Numbered from the stretch's first letter, positions 7,570 to 16,618 are shown. The stretch: DNA of 64,000 bases from Alloscardovia theropitheci (GCF_004332295.1 NZ_RXLP01000026.1:146073-210072), one strand, 5' to 3'. Translations and numbers: made by a program. Notes: generated by a model not told the origin, from the sequence alone.

Positions 7570-7911
7570 ATGATGTCTCGTATTGAAAAGCAGATTCGTT
7601 ATCGTAATGGTAATCGCAGGCGTAAGCTTCGTGCTCGTGTGATTGCTGCGTATGATACATGTTGGATTTGTGGTAAGCCGATTGATAAGTCGTTGAAGAC
7701 TCCGCACCCTATGAGTCCAGAAGTCGATGAGATTATCCCTGTTTCGCGTGGTGGGAGTCCGTTTGATTGGAATAATTGTAGGCTTGCTCATCGTATTTGT
7801 AATGAGATTAAGAGTAATCATACAGTCACATACGCTCGTAACAAGCTCAAAGAGCGTGAAATACAAGCAGAAAAGACAGTCAATGTTAAACCGCAACCGA
7901 GTTCATGGTGA
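7570..7911 (+). CDS. HNH endonuclease
   Basis: A 113-residue protein with the HNH core: CWIC at about residue 36, a D-EIIPVSRGG segment replacing the usual DHI, then N-CRLAHRICN. The Cys pair and final Cys form the structural zinc site. An HNH protein directly before the terminase genes is a regular feature of cos-type siphoviruses, where it works with the large terminase to cut concatemers. Confidence 0.85.
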   Translation: MMSRIEKQIRYRNGNRRRKLRARVIAAYDTCWICGKPIDKSLKTPHPMSPEVDEIIPVSRGGSPFDWNNCRLAHRICNEIKSNHTVTYARNKLKEREIQAEKTVNVKPQPSSW

Positions 7912-8051
7912 AAAGGTGGGGAGCCCCTCCCCCGTGTGTTTCTTTGGCGATCACCCGGCGCCCAGCGCCCATATCCCCCCACGAGGTCGGTCTTATCGGG
8001 ACAGCCATATCGGGACAGTGTCCCGAATAGGGACGAAATGGAGAAAATAGC
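7912..8051. other. G+C-rich intergenic region, candidate cos site
   Basis: This 140-base gap between the HNH gene and small terminase is far more G+C-rich than its surroundings and contains GGGGAGCCCCTCCCCC, a CGGCGCCCAGCGCC block, and ATCGGGACAG followed by an inverted TGTCCCGAATAGGGAC. Cohesive ends with GC-rich 3' or 5' overhangs usually sit here in HK97-like phages with an HNH-TerS-TerL order. The exact nick positions cannot be read from one sequence. Confidence 0.45.
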
Positions 8052-8537
8052 ATGCATTGTAAGACTTGTGGCAAGATTTTTTCATGGAATGGACATGGTC
8101 GCAGGCCTTCTTATTGCTCAGATACATGCCGAAGGAAAGCAAATCGAGCAAAGAAACGACAAGAACAAGCAGAAAACACTTCTGGAACGTCTTATTCAAC
8201 ATCCCGAGAGTCTATTCGGGTCACTTCGTCAGGCAAGATTGACAATGTTCCATTGAGCATCGTTAGCCAGGTACGTGATGATATTACTAATCGTGATTTT
8301 GAGAAAATGATGGGTCATGGTTTCACTGACGATTTGGAATTTGTGAAGCAAATTGCGAAGAAAGCAATGACTGATGACACTACGCCAGCTTCTGCTCTTC
8401 CTGGTCTGGCAAAAACGCTTTTAGATGCGAGCAAACAGTTGGATAGTTTGGATCATGATTCATCAAATTCGAGTCTTGAATCATTGTTGAAGGGAGAAAC
8501 TACTGATGACGTTGTCTTCCGACCAGAGTCTCAATAA
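8052..8537 (+). CDS. terminase small subunit
   Basis: A 161-residue protein that overlaps the start of the large terminase gene by 32 bases. The N-terminus (MHCKTCGKIFSWNGHGRRPSYCSDTCRRKANRAKKRQE) is a zinc-finger-like DNA-binding module with two Cys pairs and a basic tail. The remainder is helical. It binds the packaging site and delivers DNA to the large subunit. The assignment rests mainly on position and build. Confidence 0.7.
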   Translation: MHCKTCGKIFSWNGHGRRPSYCSDTCRRKANRAKKRQEQAENTSGTSYSTSRESIRVTSSGKIDNVPLSIVSQVRDDITNRDFEKMMGHGFTDDLEFVKQIAKKAMTDDTTPASALPGLAKTLLDASKQLDSLDHDSSNSSLESLLKGETTDDVVFRPESQ

Positions 8538-9951
8538 AACAGCTCATCATTTGATCTATCCTGAGGGAATAGTGAGCACGGAATGGTCTACTGTCAGCAA
8601 GCTTGCTCATGCTTGTGAGATTAATTTTGACACTTGGCAAAACGAGTTCGGTATGTATATGCTGGGAAAACGTTCTGATGGTCGTTATGCTGCAAGTGTT
8701 GGCGGTATTTGGATGAGCTTGCCTCGTCAAATCGGTAAAACATATCTTGTCGGCAATACCATCATCATGCTTGCCCTGGCACGATCCAATCTCAAAGTTG
8801 TATGGACTGCACATCACACTCGCACATCAACAGAAACATTTACAACGATGACTGGTTTAATCAATAAACCAACTTTAAGTAATTATGTTAATGTAGTACG
8901 TCGCGCTAACGGTCAGCAAGAAATCAGCTTCACTAATGGAAGCCGAATTATGTTCGGCGCACGTGAGCAAGGCTTTGGACGAGGCATGGCGGGCGTAGAC
9001 ATGATTGTCTTTGATGAGTGCCAGATTCTGACCGAGGCAGCTATGGAAGATATGGTGCCAATGACGAACGCATCATCGAACCCACTCGTCTTCTACATGG
9101 GTACTCCTCCACGCCCTAAAGACCCGGGCGAAGCTTTCAGATTGAAACGTCTTGATTGTATTTCAGGTCGCGATACAGACACTCTATTCGTAGAATTCAG
9201 TGCCGACCGTGAAGCTGATTTAGACGATAGAAGTCAGTGGCGTAAGGCTAATCCAAGCTATCCTGAACGAACTTCTGAAAGCGCGATACTACGCATGCGC
9301 CGTCAACTCAGTGACGATTCCTTCCGTAGAGAAGCACTCGGAGTGTGGGATATGGTCATAGCTGAGTCTGCAATAAACCCTGAGCTATGGGATAAGACTG
9401 CTGTGTCTGATAAGCCAGAAGGTGGTAACGCTGCTTTCGCTTTAGATATGAATCCAGACCGTACACAGCTCACTCTTGCCGCATGTATGAAGTACGAGAA
9501 TGGAACATATCACACAGAAGACATCATGCATATAGATCCACAATCCGAAGATGTATCGCAGGTCTTTGATTTCCTTGCAGAACGCAAACGAAGCATGCTT
9601 GGATTAGCGATTGATTCAAACAATCCAGCAATGGTCTATCTGCCTGAACTTACTGAGCATCATATTAAACCATTAATCATGGGGTACCGTGATGCAGGTA
9701 TAGCTGCAGGACGATTCCTCGACCTCCTTAACACAGGAAAGCTTACACATTTACCCGAACCACAACAACAAGCCTTATATTCTGCTGTTCACGGAGCAAT
9801 TAAACGCCCAATCGGTAAAGCAGGCGCTTTCGCCTGGAACAAAATGGGGGCAGACGTCAACATTAGCCCTCTTGTGGCCTGTACCAACGCGTTGCATATG
9901 GCTGCCGTGAGCAAACGTAAGCCAGGAAGAAAAGTGAGAGTAATGATATGA
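8506..9951 (+). CDS. terminase large subunit
   Basis: A 481-residue packaging motor. The ATPase Walker A is SLPRQIGKT (residues 71-79), Walker B is MIVFDEC (166-172), and the coupling motif is about MGTPP (around 200). The C-terminal nuclease domain has ALDMNPD and LAIDSNN acidic segments. GAAGGGAG precedes the ATG. It pumps DNA into the prohead and cuts it. Length and order fit the HK97-like family. Confidence 0.93.
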   Translation: MTLSSDQSLNKTAHHLIYPEGIVSTEWSTVSKLAHACEINFDTWQNEFGMYMLGKRSDGRYAASVGGIWMSLPRQIGKTYLVGNTIIMLALARSNLKVVWTAHHTRTSTETFTTMTGLINKPTLSNYVNVVRRANGQQEISFTNGSRIMFGAREQGFGRGMAGVDMIVFDECQILTEAAMEDMVPMTNASSNPLVFYMGTPPRPKDPGEAFRLKRLDCISGRDTDTLFVEFSADREADLDDRSQWRKANPSYPERTSESAILRMRRQLSDDSFRREALGVWDMVIAESAINPELWDKTAVSDKPEGGNAAFALDMNPDRTQLTLAACMKYENGTYHTEDIMHIDPQSEDVSQVFDFLAERKRSMLGLAIDSNNPAMVYLPELTEHHIKPLIMGYRDAGIAAGRFLDLLNTGKLTHLPEPQQQALYSAVHGAIKRPIGKAGAFAWNKMGADVNISPLVACTNALHMAAVSKRKPGRKVRVMI

Positions 9952-11405
9952 GTAACACAAGTGACATTGAAGTATGGTCTAAAGATGAAGCGTATCTCGA
10001 TGTAGCATCCGCAAATCTGACCACTGTTCAAGGATTAGATGCCCAATACCTACCTATCGTTAATAGTTTGCTTGAAGTGTGGCGTGACCATTACGGGCGT
10101 AATATTTTAAGGACTCGATACTATACAGCTCATGAGGAGTTCCATGATTTTGGTATAGGTATTCCAGACCGCATTCGCAATAAAGTACAGCCAATGATTG
10201 CGTGGCCTGCAAAGGCTGTACGTTCACTTGCTGATTTGAGCGTATTCCAAGGGTTTGAAACGGATGATGAAGATACGTATGGTATTGCTCAACTCGTGGC
10301 TGACAATCAGCTCGAAGTAGAAATGAGTCAAGCGATAACCAGTGCTTACATTCACTCGTGTGCTTTTCTTACTGTTGCTGCGGATAAGACGGGTAAGATC
10401 AGAATCGTTCCACGCTCTGCTGACTGGTCTGCCGCAATTTGGGACAACGTTGAGCGCACGGTTAAAGCTGCACTCACCATTACCGATGCGGATAAAGATG
10501 GAAAGATTACGCAATTTATTGTGTGGCTTCCAGGACTCGTCATCACTATTAGTCGAACACTGAACGTCTGGTCAGTCATCGATATGCAAGAAACCAAACT
10601 CGATGAAGTCAACGTCATTCCACTCGCCTACGATGCGCAGCTCAACCGACCATTCGGTCGTTCACGTATCAGTCGAACACTCATGAGTTTGACAAATATC
10701 GGGTACAGGACAATGGTGCGCATGGAATCCACTGCTGAATTCTATTCAGCACCACGCTTATGGTTCCTCGGACTAGATCCTGATTCTTTCTCTGCTGACA
10801 CGTGGTCATCACTACAATCGTCCATCAACGCTGTCAGCAAAGACGAAGACGGTGAAAGCCCAACAATCACACAAATCAGCCAAGCAAGCATGCAACCTCA
10901 CTCCGACATGCTACGAACCGTCGCACTCCTCGTTGCTGCAGAAACAAACCTCCCAGTAAACGACCTCGGCATAACAGTTGACAACCCAGCATCTGCAGAA
11001 GCAATGGCAGCCGCAGAACGCAAACTCTCACGCGAAGCCGACCGCCAAAACCTCCGCTTCGGCGCTGCCATCAAAAAAGCAGTCATCCAAGCAGTACGCA
11101 TGCGAGACGGATTAACAACCATACCAGACGACCTCGCATCCATACGCCCCCTCTGGGCACCAACAAAAGAAGTATCCAACGCCGCGCTCGCAGATGCGTT
11201 TAGCAAACTATCAGCAGTTATCGAAGGATACTCCACAAGTCGCGTCGGTTTAAGCCGTGCAGGACTCACGCCAGAAGAAATCACAAGCCTAAAAACCGAT
11301 TTAGCGCGTAAAAACGCACGCTCAATCCTAGACAGTCTCACCACGGAGGATACAAATGCCAACACGAGCGGATTTGGAACTGCTAGCGAAAGCACAGAAC
11401 CATAA
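9948..11405 (+). CDS. portal protein
   Basis: A 485-residue protein overlapping the terminase stop by four bases. Segments such as YLPIVNSLLEVWRDHYGRN, RTVALLVAAETNLPVNDLGI and NPASAEAMAAAERKLSREAD are characteristic of the SPP1/HK97-type portal (dodecameric DNA channel at one capsid vertex). The coding strand becomes A/C-rich from about 10860 and contains a GCGCTCGC repeat at 11184. Confidence 0.92.
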   Translation: MSNTSDIEVWSKDEAYLDVASANLTTVQGLDAQYLPIVNSLLEVWRDHYGRNILRTRYYTAHEEFHDFGIGIPDRIRNKVQPMIAWPAKAVRSLADLSVFQGFETDDEDTYGIAQLVADNQLEVEMSQAITSAYIHSCAFLTVAADKTGKIRIVPRSADWSAAIWDNVERTVKAALTITDADKDGKITQFIVWLPGLVITISRTLNVWSVIDMQETKLDEVNVIPLAYDAQLNRPFGRSRISRTLMSLTNIGYRTMVRMESTAEFYSAPRLWFLGLDPDSFSADTWSSLQSSINAVSKDEDGESPTITQISQASMQPHSDMLRTVALLVAAETNLPVNDLGITVDNPASAEAMAAAERKLSREADRQNLRFGAAIKKAVIQAVRMRDGLTTIPDDLASIRPLWAPTKEVSNAALADAFSKLSAVIEGYSTSRVGLSRAGLTPEEITSLKTDLARKNARSILDSLTTEDTNANTSGFGTASESTEP

Positions 11406-12612
11406 CGTAGAATTTGCGAGACGAGACCTTGACAAGCTCTGGAAATCACTACAAGGATTAGAACCAGACAAACAACGTAACGCCCTGCTAAAGCTCATTC
11501 CAGAGCTCGTTTCCAAATACGGAGATGTAGCAGGAACAGCAGCTGCAGAATGGTACGAACAAGCACGAGAAGCAGACTTAGGTAAATCCGACTTCATCGC
11601 CACCATAGGCGAAGGTTACCCGAGTGAAGCAGTCCAAGACTCCATCAGATGGCAAGCAGGAGTCCTATGGGACGACCCACAACAGATGCAACGCTTCCTC
11701 AACAATTCCATCGACCGGTGGGTCAAATACTGCGGACGAGCAACCATCATGGAAAACGTACGACACGACTCACACAAAGTCAAATGGGCACTCGTACCAC
11801 AAGGCAAAACATGCGCCTTCTGCACCATGCTCGCCAGCAACGGATTCCACTACGAACGAAAATACAAAGCACAAGCAGCACAACACGCAAACTGCGACTG
11901 CTGGCCATGCCCATCATTCAAATCACGACAAGCCTTCATCCAAGGCTACGACCCCGACAAACTCTACAACGACTACCAAGAAGCACGAGAAGAACTCGCA
12001 CGCGCTCGCAAGGGTGAGGGTCCTTATGCGAAGGCGTTTAAGGATTTTGAGAAGCAGAATCCGCATAAAGATGCTACAGCTTCTGGTCGTAGTGCTGAAG
12101 TATGGATGATGCGTCATTTGAAACCTGACGAGTATAAGGATGGTGTACATACTGATGTTCGTATGACCAGTGATCAAAGCCTCTCGTATGCTATTTATAA
12201 GGATTATCGGTCGAGTCTTGCTGAACGTTTCATTGCAGCCAATAATCCTAAATATAAAATGCCACCAGAAACTCCTGTTGAAGCGCCAAAAGACTGGCCA
12301 AAAGATTTACCTCAACTTCGTGCTAAAGAATGGAATCATATTCTTTATGGGGATAGAGAGAAAGTCAGAAATAGCCAGACTAAAGAAAAGGAATGGAACT
12401 TCAAAGGTGGACATTCCTCAGGTTTCGGCTGGATAACGAATGGCGATGAATTCCCCTCTTCATGGAAGAACGAAGACATCCTAAACGCTATTGAGCATAC
12501 CGTCGGTAACACTTCAAGTGATGGTCTATTTACTAGTACATATAAAGGTGTTAAGATACAAGTAATTGTTCGTAAAGGGAAAGTAATTACTGCGTATCGA
12601 CTTGGGAGGTGA
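11356..12612 (+). CDS. MuF/VG15-type minor head protein fused to EndoU-like nuclease
   Basis: A 418-residue protein overlapping the portal by 50 bases in another frame. Residues 1-190 are a MuF/VG15-type minor capsid domain, with TCAFCTMLASNGFHY and a following HANCDCWPCPSF block. Residues about 230-320 are a linker. Residues 325-418 look like a bacterial EndoU RNase domain (PF14436): NHILYGD with His328, GGH with His353, FPSSW, a TYKGVK segment offering Lys397 or Lys400, and the closing V-I-T-A-Y with Thr412 and Tyr414. MuF proteins with C-terminal toxins are a known class of phage polymorphic toxins. The toxin part is lower in G+C than the head part. The activity is inferred; the usual GKTEFP reads NGDEFP here. 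Confidence 0.85.
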   Translation: MPTRADLELLAKAQNHNVEFARRDLDKLWKSLQGLEPDKQRNALLKLIPELVSKYGDVAGTAAAEWYEQAREADLGKSDFIATIGEGYPSEAVQDSIRWQAGVLWDDPQQMQRFLNNSIDRWVKYCGRATIMENVRHDSHKVKWALVPQGKTCAFCTMLASNGFHYERKYKAQAAQHANCDCWPCPSFKSRQAFIQGYDPDKLYNDYQEAREELARARKGEGPYAKAFKDFEKQNPHKDATASGRSAEVWMMRHLKPDEYKDGVHTDVRMTSDQSLSYAIYKDYRSSLAERFIAANNPKYKMPPETPVEAPKDWPKDLPQLRAKEWNHILYGDREKVRNSQTKEKEWNFKGGHSSGFGWITNGDEFPSSWKNEDILNAIEHTVGNTSSDGLFTSTYKGVKIQVIVRKGKVITAYRLGR

Positions 12613-12622
12613 ATAATAACTC

Positions 12623-12886
12623 ATGGCATCAAGAATTGATGACCTATCGAAACGTATTATTGATTTACTTGTGCAAGCTGGACATATATCTGAAAGTGAA
12701 ACAATTAAATCTATTGTACGTGCTGGTGAATGGGCTGTCGCTCAGTGTATAGCCATCGGTTACATTCGCCAGTTTAAGATTAAAATAACTAAACAAGATA
12801 TATCTGATGTACTTTACGTTGCCAAGCAGGAAGAAGATGAGCAGGCTATTGAGGACTGTCAATATCTTTTACAAAAAGTAGCTTAG
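12623..12886 (+). CDS. probable EndoU immunity protein (MafI-like)
   Basis: An 87-residue helical acidic protein 10 bases after the MuF-EndoU gene, followed by a terminator. It would bind and block the nuclease domain in the lysogen. Small helical proteins of this size with an I-x-x-GE-W/Y-x-x-A core (here IVRAGEWAVAQCIAIGY) pair with EndoU toxins as MafI-type immunity proteins. Low G+C like the toxin domain, so the two probably arrived together. Assignment from position, size and faint resemblance. Confidence 0.55.
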   Translation: MASRIDDLSKRIIDLLVQAGHISESETIKSIVRAGEWAVAQCIAIGYIRQFKIKITKQDISDVLYVAKQEEDEQAIEDCQYLLQKVA

Positions 12887-12906
12887 CTGTACAAGTATTT
12901 TTTATT

Positions 12907-12937
12907 AAGGGGTATCTCACAATGAGGTACCCCTTTT
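12907..12937 (+). terminator. rho-independent terminator after immunity gene
   Basis: AAGGGGTATCTCA pairs with TGAGGTACCCCTT around a three-base loop (one G-T wobble) and is followed by TT. It separates the toxin-immunity unit from the scaffold gene and may make the immunity gene the end of the packaging transcript. Confidence 0.75.
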
Positions 12938-13034
12938 GCATAACAAATTGTCTACGTATAACGAATTTTAGGCATTTCATGGTTGAAAACCAAAAGGTTT
13001 GAAATAGTTCGATTCTTTTCATTGCCACGTTTAA

Positions 13035-13066
13035 CCCCGATAAGCCGCAGGGCTGTCGGGGTATTT
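13035..13066 (+). terminator. second hairpin before scaffold gene
   Basis: CCCCGA (13035-13040) and TCGGGG (13056-13061) enclose a loop with a further GCCGCAGGGC pairing, followed by TATTTT. It could be a second terminator or a processing hairpin ahead of the scaffold-capsid transcript. Confidence 0.5.
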
Positions 13067-13112
13067 TCATACCCGAAATGGGAGAAATAAAAATTATTAA
13101 GGAGTTGCCATT

Positions 13113-13598
13113 ATGGCTGATGAACCAACAGTGAACCACGATGAACCAGTTGAACCAGTCGATAATCAAGAACCGCAGGGTACTTCAGACACTATCGATT
13201 GGGAAGCTAAAGCACGCATGTGGGAAGAGAGAGCTAAAGAATCGTATAAGGATTCTCTCAAGCTGAAAGAGCTTCAAGAATCCCACGATAAACAAGTGCA
13301 CAAGCTTGAAGAAGCAAACAAGACTCTTCACATGCAGTTGGATTCTATTCAAGCTGCGAACCAGCAGAATGAATGGAAAACGAAAGTCTCGCAAGAGACA
13401 GGAGTACCTGCTGAAGCTCTGCGTGGATCTACTCTTGAAGAAATTCAAGAACACGCAAAGATAGTAGCAGGAATACTTGAGTCTGCGCGTAAACCACAAG
13501 CACCTGTCATTCCATTGCTTGGCAATCAGCCAACTACACAACCATCTCAAGGAATGAAGGGACTAGCTCAAGCCCTTTTTGGTAACTCAAACAACTAA
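13113..13598 (+). CDS. capsid scaffolding protein
   Basis: A 161-residue, highly charged protein with AAGGAG upstream. A Pro/Glu-rich start is followed by a long coiled coil (about residues 30-95) and a short C-terminal helical piece ending GMKGLAQALFG. This is the standard build of siphovirus scaffolds, and it sits immediately before the major capsid gene. It directs prohead assembly and is absent from the mature virion. Confidence 0.85.
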   Translation: MADEPTVNHDEPVEPVDNQEPQGTSDTIDWEAKARMWEERAKESYKDSLKLKELQESHDKQVHKLEEANKTLHMQLDSIQAANQQNEWKTKVSQETGVPAEALRGSTLEEIQEHAKIVAGILESARKPQAPVIPLLGNQPTTQPSQGMKGLAQALFGNSNN

Positions 13599-13633
13599 CC
13601 ACATCCTATTTATCCTTTGAAAGGGGATATATT

Positions 13634-14548
13634 ATGGTTGCACTCGCAACAGGAAAATTTAACCTCCCAAACGACCTCGTATCAGGAGTAGTATCACAAG
13701 TAACAAGTGGAAGCGCAGTCGGTAAGCTGTCCGCACAGAAGCCAATGCGCTTCGGTAAGAACCAGCTCGTTACTTTCACAACCAAGCCACGAGCTGAATT
13801 CGTGGAAGAAGGTGGCGATAAGGCACCAACACCTGCAGACTTCGGCACAGTCGTCACATCACAGCACAAAGCACAAGTCACTATGCGCTTTGACGAAGAA
13901 GTCCTCTACGCAGACGAAGACTACCAGATTGGAGTACTCAGCGAACTCGCAAACGGAGGACAGTCCGCGCTCGCACGTGCTCTTGATTTGGGTGTTTTCT
14001 ATCGTCTGAATCCTTTGACGGGTGGCGAGGTGTCTAGTTGGACGAATTATTTGAATGCTACAACGAATCGTGTAGCTGCTACGTCTGATTTTAATGCGGA
14101 TTTGCAGAAGGCGATTGGTATGGTTCTTTCAGCTGATGATGAGGGTTATCCAATTAACGGTATGGCTTTGACTCCTACTGCATCGTATGAGCTTGCTACG
14201 GCTTCTGATAAGAATAATCGTCCATTGTATCCAGAGCTTGGCTTTGGTGTAGGTATTGAAAGCTTTAAGAGCGTACCTGTTAGCGTAACTACAACAGTTA
14301 ACCCGCCTGAGGCTACCACGAAGCCAAACGTGAAGGGTATTGTTGGTGATTTCCAGAACGGTGTGTATTGGGGTATTCAGCGCCAGATGCCTGTCGAGCT
14401 CATTTCTACTGGTGATCCTGATGGGCTTGGTGATTTGAAGTGTAAGAATCAGATTGCTTTGCGTATGGAAATGTATTACGCATGGTATGTCTTCGAAAAG
14501 CGTTTCGCTGTTATCGCTTCCACTTCAGGCGCTTCTTCCTCTCACTAG
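13634..14548 (+). CDS. major capsid protein
   Basis: A 304-residue HK97-fold capsid protein, preceded by GAAAGGGG. FGKNQLVTFTTKPRAEFVEEG (the E-loop/N-arm region), LARALDLGVFYRLNP and the P-domain segment PINGMALTP are typical. Codon use flips at 13967 (a GCGCTCGC repeat): before it the strand is rich in A and C, after it in T and G. A fragment of a related capsid gene lies at 26751. Confidence 0.92.
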   Translation: MVALATGKFNLPNDLVSGVVSQVTSGSAVGKLSAQKPMRFGKNQLVTFTTKPRAEFVEEGGDKAPTPADFGTVVTSQHKAQVTMRFDEEVLYADEDYQIGVLSELANGGQSALARALDLGVFYRLNPLTGGEVSSWTNYLNATTNRVAATSDFNADLQKAIGMVLSADDEGYPINGMALTPTASYELATASDKNNRPLYPELGFGVGIESFKSVPVSVTTTVNPPEATTKPNVKGIVGDFQNGVYWGIQRQMPVELISTGDPDGLGDLKCKNQIALRMEMYYAWYVFEKRFAVIASTSGASSSH

Positions 14549-14560
14549 GAGTAGCGACGT

Positions 14561-14941
14561 ATGGAGGAAGTATTTGCGACTGTGGAACAGTTGAAAAAGC
14601 GTTATAACGTCAGTAGTAGTGATGAGAAGCGTGCAACGCAATTGCTTTCTGACGCTTCTGACGTTATTCGTAGTGAGATTCCTCCACATCGTCTCACTGA
14701 CGATAAGCGAATCCTTGAAGTAATGGCATGCGCTATGGTTCAGCGAGCTTTGGCTGCATCCACTACTTTAGGGGATGGTCTTTCTGGAGTATCTCAAGCA
14801 ACTCAAGCCACGGGTCCTTTTTCTCAATCATGGACGTTTACTAATCCGACGGGAGACTTGTACTTGTCTCGCGCGGAGAAGAGACGTTTATCGAAGAGCT
14901 CGGGACAGACCGGGTTTCATATTGATTTGGCAGGTGAATAA
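14561..14941 (+). CDS. head-tail connector (adaptor) protein
   Basis: A 126-residue protein 12 bases after the capsid gene. ATVEQLKKRYNVSSSDEKRATQLL and DVIRSEIPPH are the usual opening helices of Gp6/Gp15-type connectors, which attach below the portal. The C-terminal part ends with YLSRAEKRRLSK. Confidence 0.8.
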   Translation: MEEVFATVEQLKKRYNVSSSDEKRATQLLSDASDVIRSEIPPHRLTDDKRILEVMACAMVQRALAASTTLGDGLSGVSQATQATGPFSQSWTFTNPTGDLYLSRAEKRRLSKSSGQTGFHIDLAGE

Positions 14942-14943
14942 TC

Positions 14944-15279
14944 ATGCGTGGTGAAACAGTAACCGTTATTTATAAACGAGAGTCTACTGTGGACCCATTC
15001 GGCGCATCCGTGTATGAACAGGTGTTCGAGAGTGTTCCTAACGTGCTTGTTGCACCAGGCGCGCAATCGAATTCTACTGAGAATACTCATCCTGACGGTA
15101 TTACAGTCGCGTACACTCTGTATTTTCCTCGTGCTTGGAAGTTTAAGAGTCTACGTGGCTGCTTAATCCGTATCGATGATAACGAGTACACGGTTATAGG
15201 AGACCCTAGACCGTACAACGCTGGATTAACTCCTACCGCATGGAATCTTGTCGTCCAAGTAGCCGATAAGGAGGGATAA
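14944..15279 (+). CDS. head closure protein
   Basis: A 111-residue beta-rich protein in the place of the SPP1 gp16-type stopper: VTVIYKRESTVDPFGA, then a loop, LYFPRAWKFKSLRGCLIRIDDNEYTVIGDP. The C-terminus has W-N-L-V-V-Q. It closes the portal channel after packaging. Stop and next start overlap. Confidence 0.75.
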   Translation: MRGETVTVIYKRESTVDPFGASVYEQVFESVPNVLVAPGAQSNSTENTHPDGITVAYTLYFPRAWKFKSLRGCLIRIDDNEYTVIGDPRPYNAGLTPTAWNLVVQVADKEG

Positions 15280-15563
15280 TGGCTGGCACGAATGTGAAGC
15301 TACGTATGCGCGCGTTTACTGACTATAGGCGTAGTGAGATTGTGCAGAAAGTCGTTGATGGTGAAGCTCAAAAGCTCGCTAAAAAAGCGAACAACATGGC
15401 ACAATTCAAATATCGTCCAGTCGTATACACGGCTGTCCAAGTCAGAGACTCACGTAAAGGCTCTATAGCTCTCGTTACGAGTCGAGGTAACTTGTACGCG
15501 TGCTTAGACAACGCAAAGCACGATACACTGCGCAGAGCATTAAGCAGTGGAGGGGCTGCATGA
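15279..15563 (+). CDS. head-tail joining protein (HK97 gp10-like position)
   Basis: A 94-residue basic protein whose ATG overlaps the previous stop. The position between head closure and tail terminator is that of HK97-gp10-like joining proteins. The sequence itself (KLAKKANNMAQFKYRPVVY, then VRDSRKGSIALVTS) is only suggestive. Confidence 0.6.
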   Translation: MAGTNVKLRMRAFTDYRRSEIVQKVVDGEAQKLAKKANNMAQFKYRPVVYTAVQVRDSRKGSIALVTSRGNLYACLDNAKHDTLRRALSSGGAA

Positions 15564-15934
15564 TTATCGAACAGATAGTTATCGACTGGCTCAAAAACGA
15601 TAAGAACCTGCATGACGTTACCATTTCGGCAGATATGCCTGCACGTGATAACGCTCGCGTAATCACTGTAGAGCAAATCGGAGCAAGTATCGGAAACGTA
15701 ACCGACGCGTGGACACTCACCATCAACGGGTACGCTTCAACTAGATACGAATGCTCTAAGCTCATGCACACTCTTATCGTTCCTCGCCTAAGCATCCTCT
15801 ACCAGATACCCGTAGTTGCCGATTACCAAATCAACGCGATCGCACACTACCCAGACCCGGGACCACCAGTGAGAGAACGATACACACTCACACTACTCAT
15901 AACAACAAGCAAACCACAACCAACACAATTTTAA
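15560..15934 (+). CDS. tail terminator/completion protein
   Basis: A 124-residue protein beginning at ATG 15560, where GGAGGGG lies upstream and the start overlaps the previous stop (ATGA). The frame is open back to 15500, but those codons overlap the upstream gene. The order connector-closure-gp10-terminator-tube and the mixed alpha/beta sequence (IVIDWLKNDKNLHDVTISADMP) fit a tail terminator that caps the tail tube. Confidence 0.7.
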   Translation: MIIEQIVIDWLKNDKNLHDVTISADMPARDNARVITVEQIGASIGNVTDAWTLTINGYASTRYECSKLMHTLIVPRLSILYQIPVVADYQINAIAHYPDPGPPVRERYTLTLLITTSKPQPTQF

Positions 15935-15946
15935 GGAGAGCACACT

Positions 15947-16540
15947 ATGGCTGATGTAGCAGTAGCCAAAAAGAACCCCGCAGGCGTCCTCTGGTGGGCA
16001 CCACTAGGCACACCACTACCAGAAAACGCACACGACAAACTCAACGAAGCATTCCACAGCGTTGGACTGCTCGACGAAGACGGCGTCACCTACGGAGAAG
16101 ACAACGACACCACAAAAGTCGCAGACATGGACGGCGAAACCGCGCTCGCTATCAACTCGTCACATGAAGAGACCATTAAATTCACAATGCTCGAAACAAA
16201 CGAGTACAGCCTCAAGCTCCGCTTCGGCAGTGAAAACGTGATCATCGATGCAGCGAAAGAATCAATCCACTACTCGACCACTCCACCAACAGGAGAAAAG
16301 GTCGCACTCGTTGCAGATATCCTCATGGCAGGAAACGATAGACGCAAGCGAACAGTCATCGAAGTCGCAAGCGTAACCGACACTGAAGAACGCCAAGAGC
16401 ATGCAGCAGACGCAATAACCTACGGCGTAACCTGCACAGCATACAGGAACTCACAAAACCACTTCACCGAAAACTACATTGAACCTCTCAAACCAAAAAC
16501 ACAATCAGGCGCAGTCGTAGCACCAGGTGAATCCCACTAA
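15947..16540 (+). CDS. major tail (tube) protein
   Basis: A 197-residue protein with TAAGGAGAG upstream. It begins MADVAVAKKNPAGVLWWAPLGT and continues with the GLLDEDGVTYGEDNDT segment typical of actinophage tube proteins. It polymerises into the tail tube. A hairpin terminator follows. GCGCTCGC occurs at 16142. Confidence 0.9.
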   Translation: MADVAVAKKNPAGVLWWAPLGTPLPENAHDKLNEAFHSVGLLDEDGVTYGEDNDTTKVADMDGETALAINSSHEETIKFTMLETNEYSLKLRFGSENVIIDAAKESIHYSTTPPTGEKVALVADILMAGNDRRKRTVIEVASVTDTEERQEHAADAITYGVTCTAYRNSQNHFTENYIEPLKPKTQSGAVVAPGESH

Positions 16541-16558
16541 AACACAAACCACAACAAC

Positions 16559-16596
16559 CGAGGAGAGCATCTAACAACAGATGCCCTCCTCGCTTT
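16559..16596 (+). terminator. terminator after major tail protein
   Basis: CGAGGAGAGCATCT pairs with AGATGCCCTCCTCG around AACAAC, with a single mismatch, followed by CTTTAT. A terminator here would raise tube protein over the downstream low-copy tail genes. Confidence 0.7.
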
Positions 16597-16618
16597 ATAA
16601 AACCCGTAAGGACACACA

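Noticed and set aside
11624..12109. Overlapping frames of 122-161 codons within the MuF gene
   Set aside because: They arise from the A/C-rich composition, with Thr/His/Arg-rich translations and no ribosome-binding sites.
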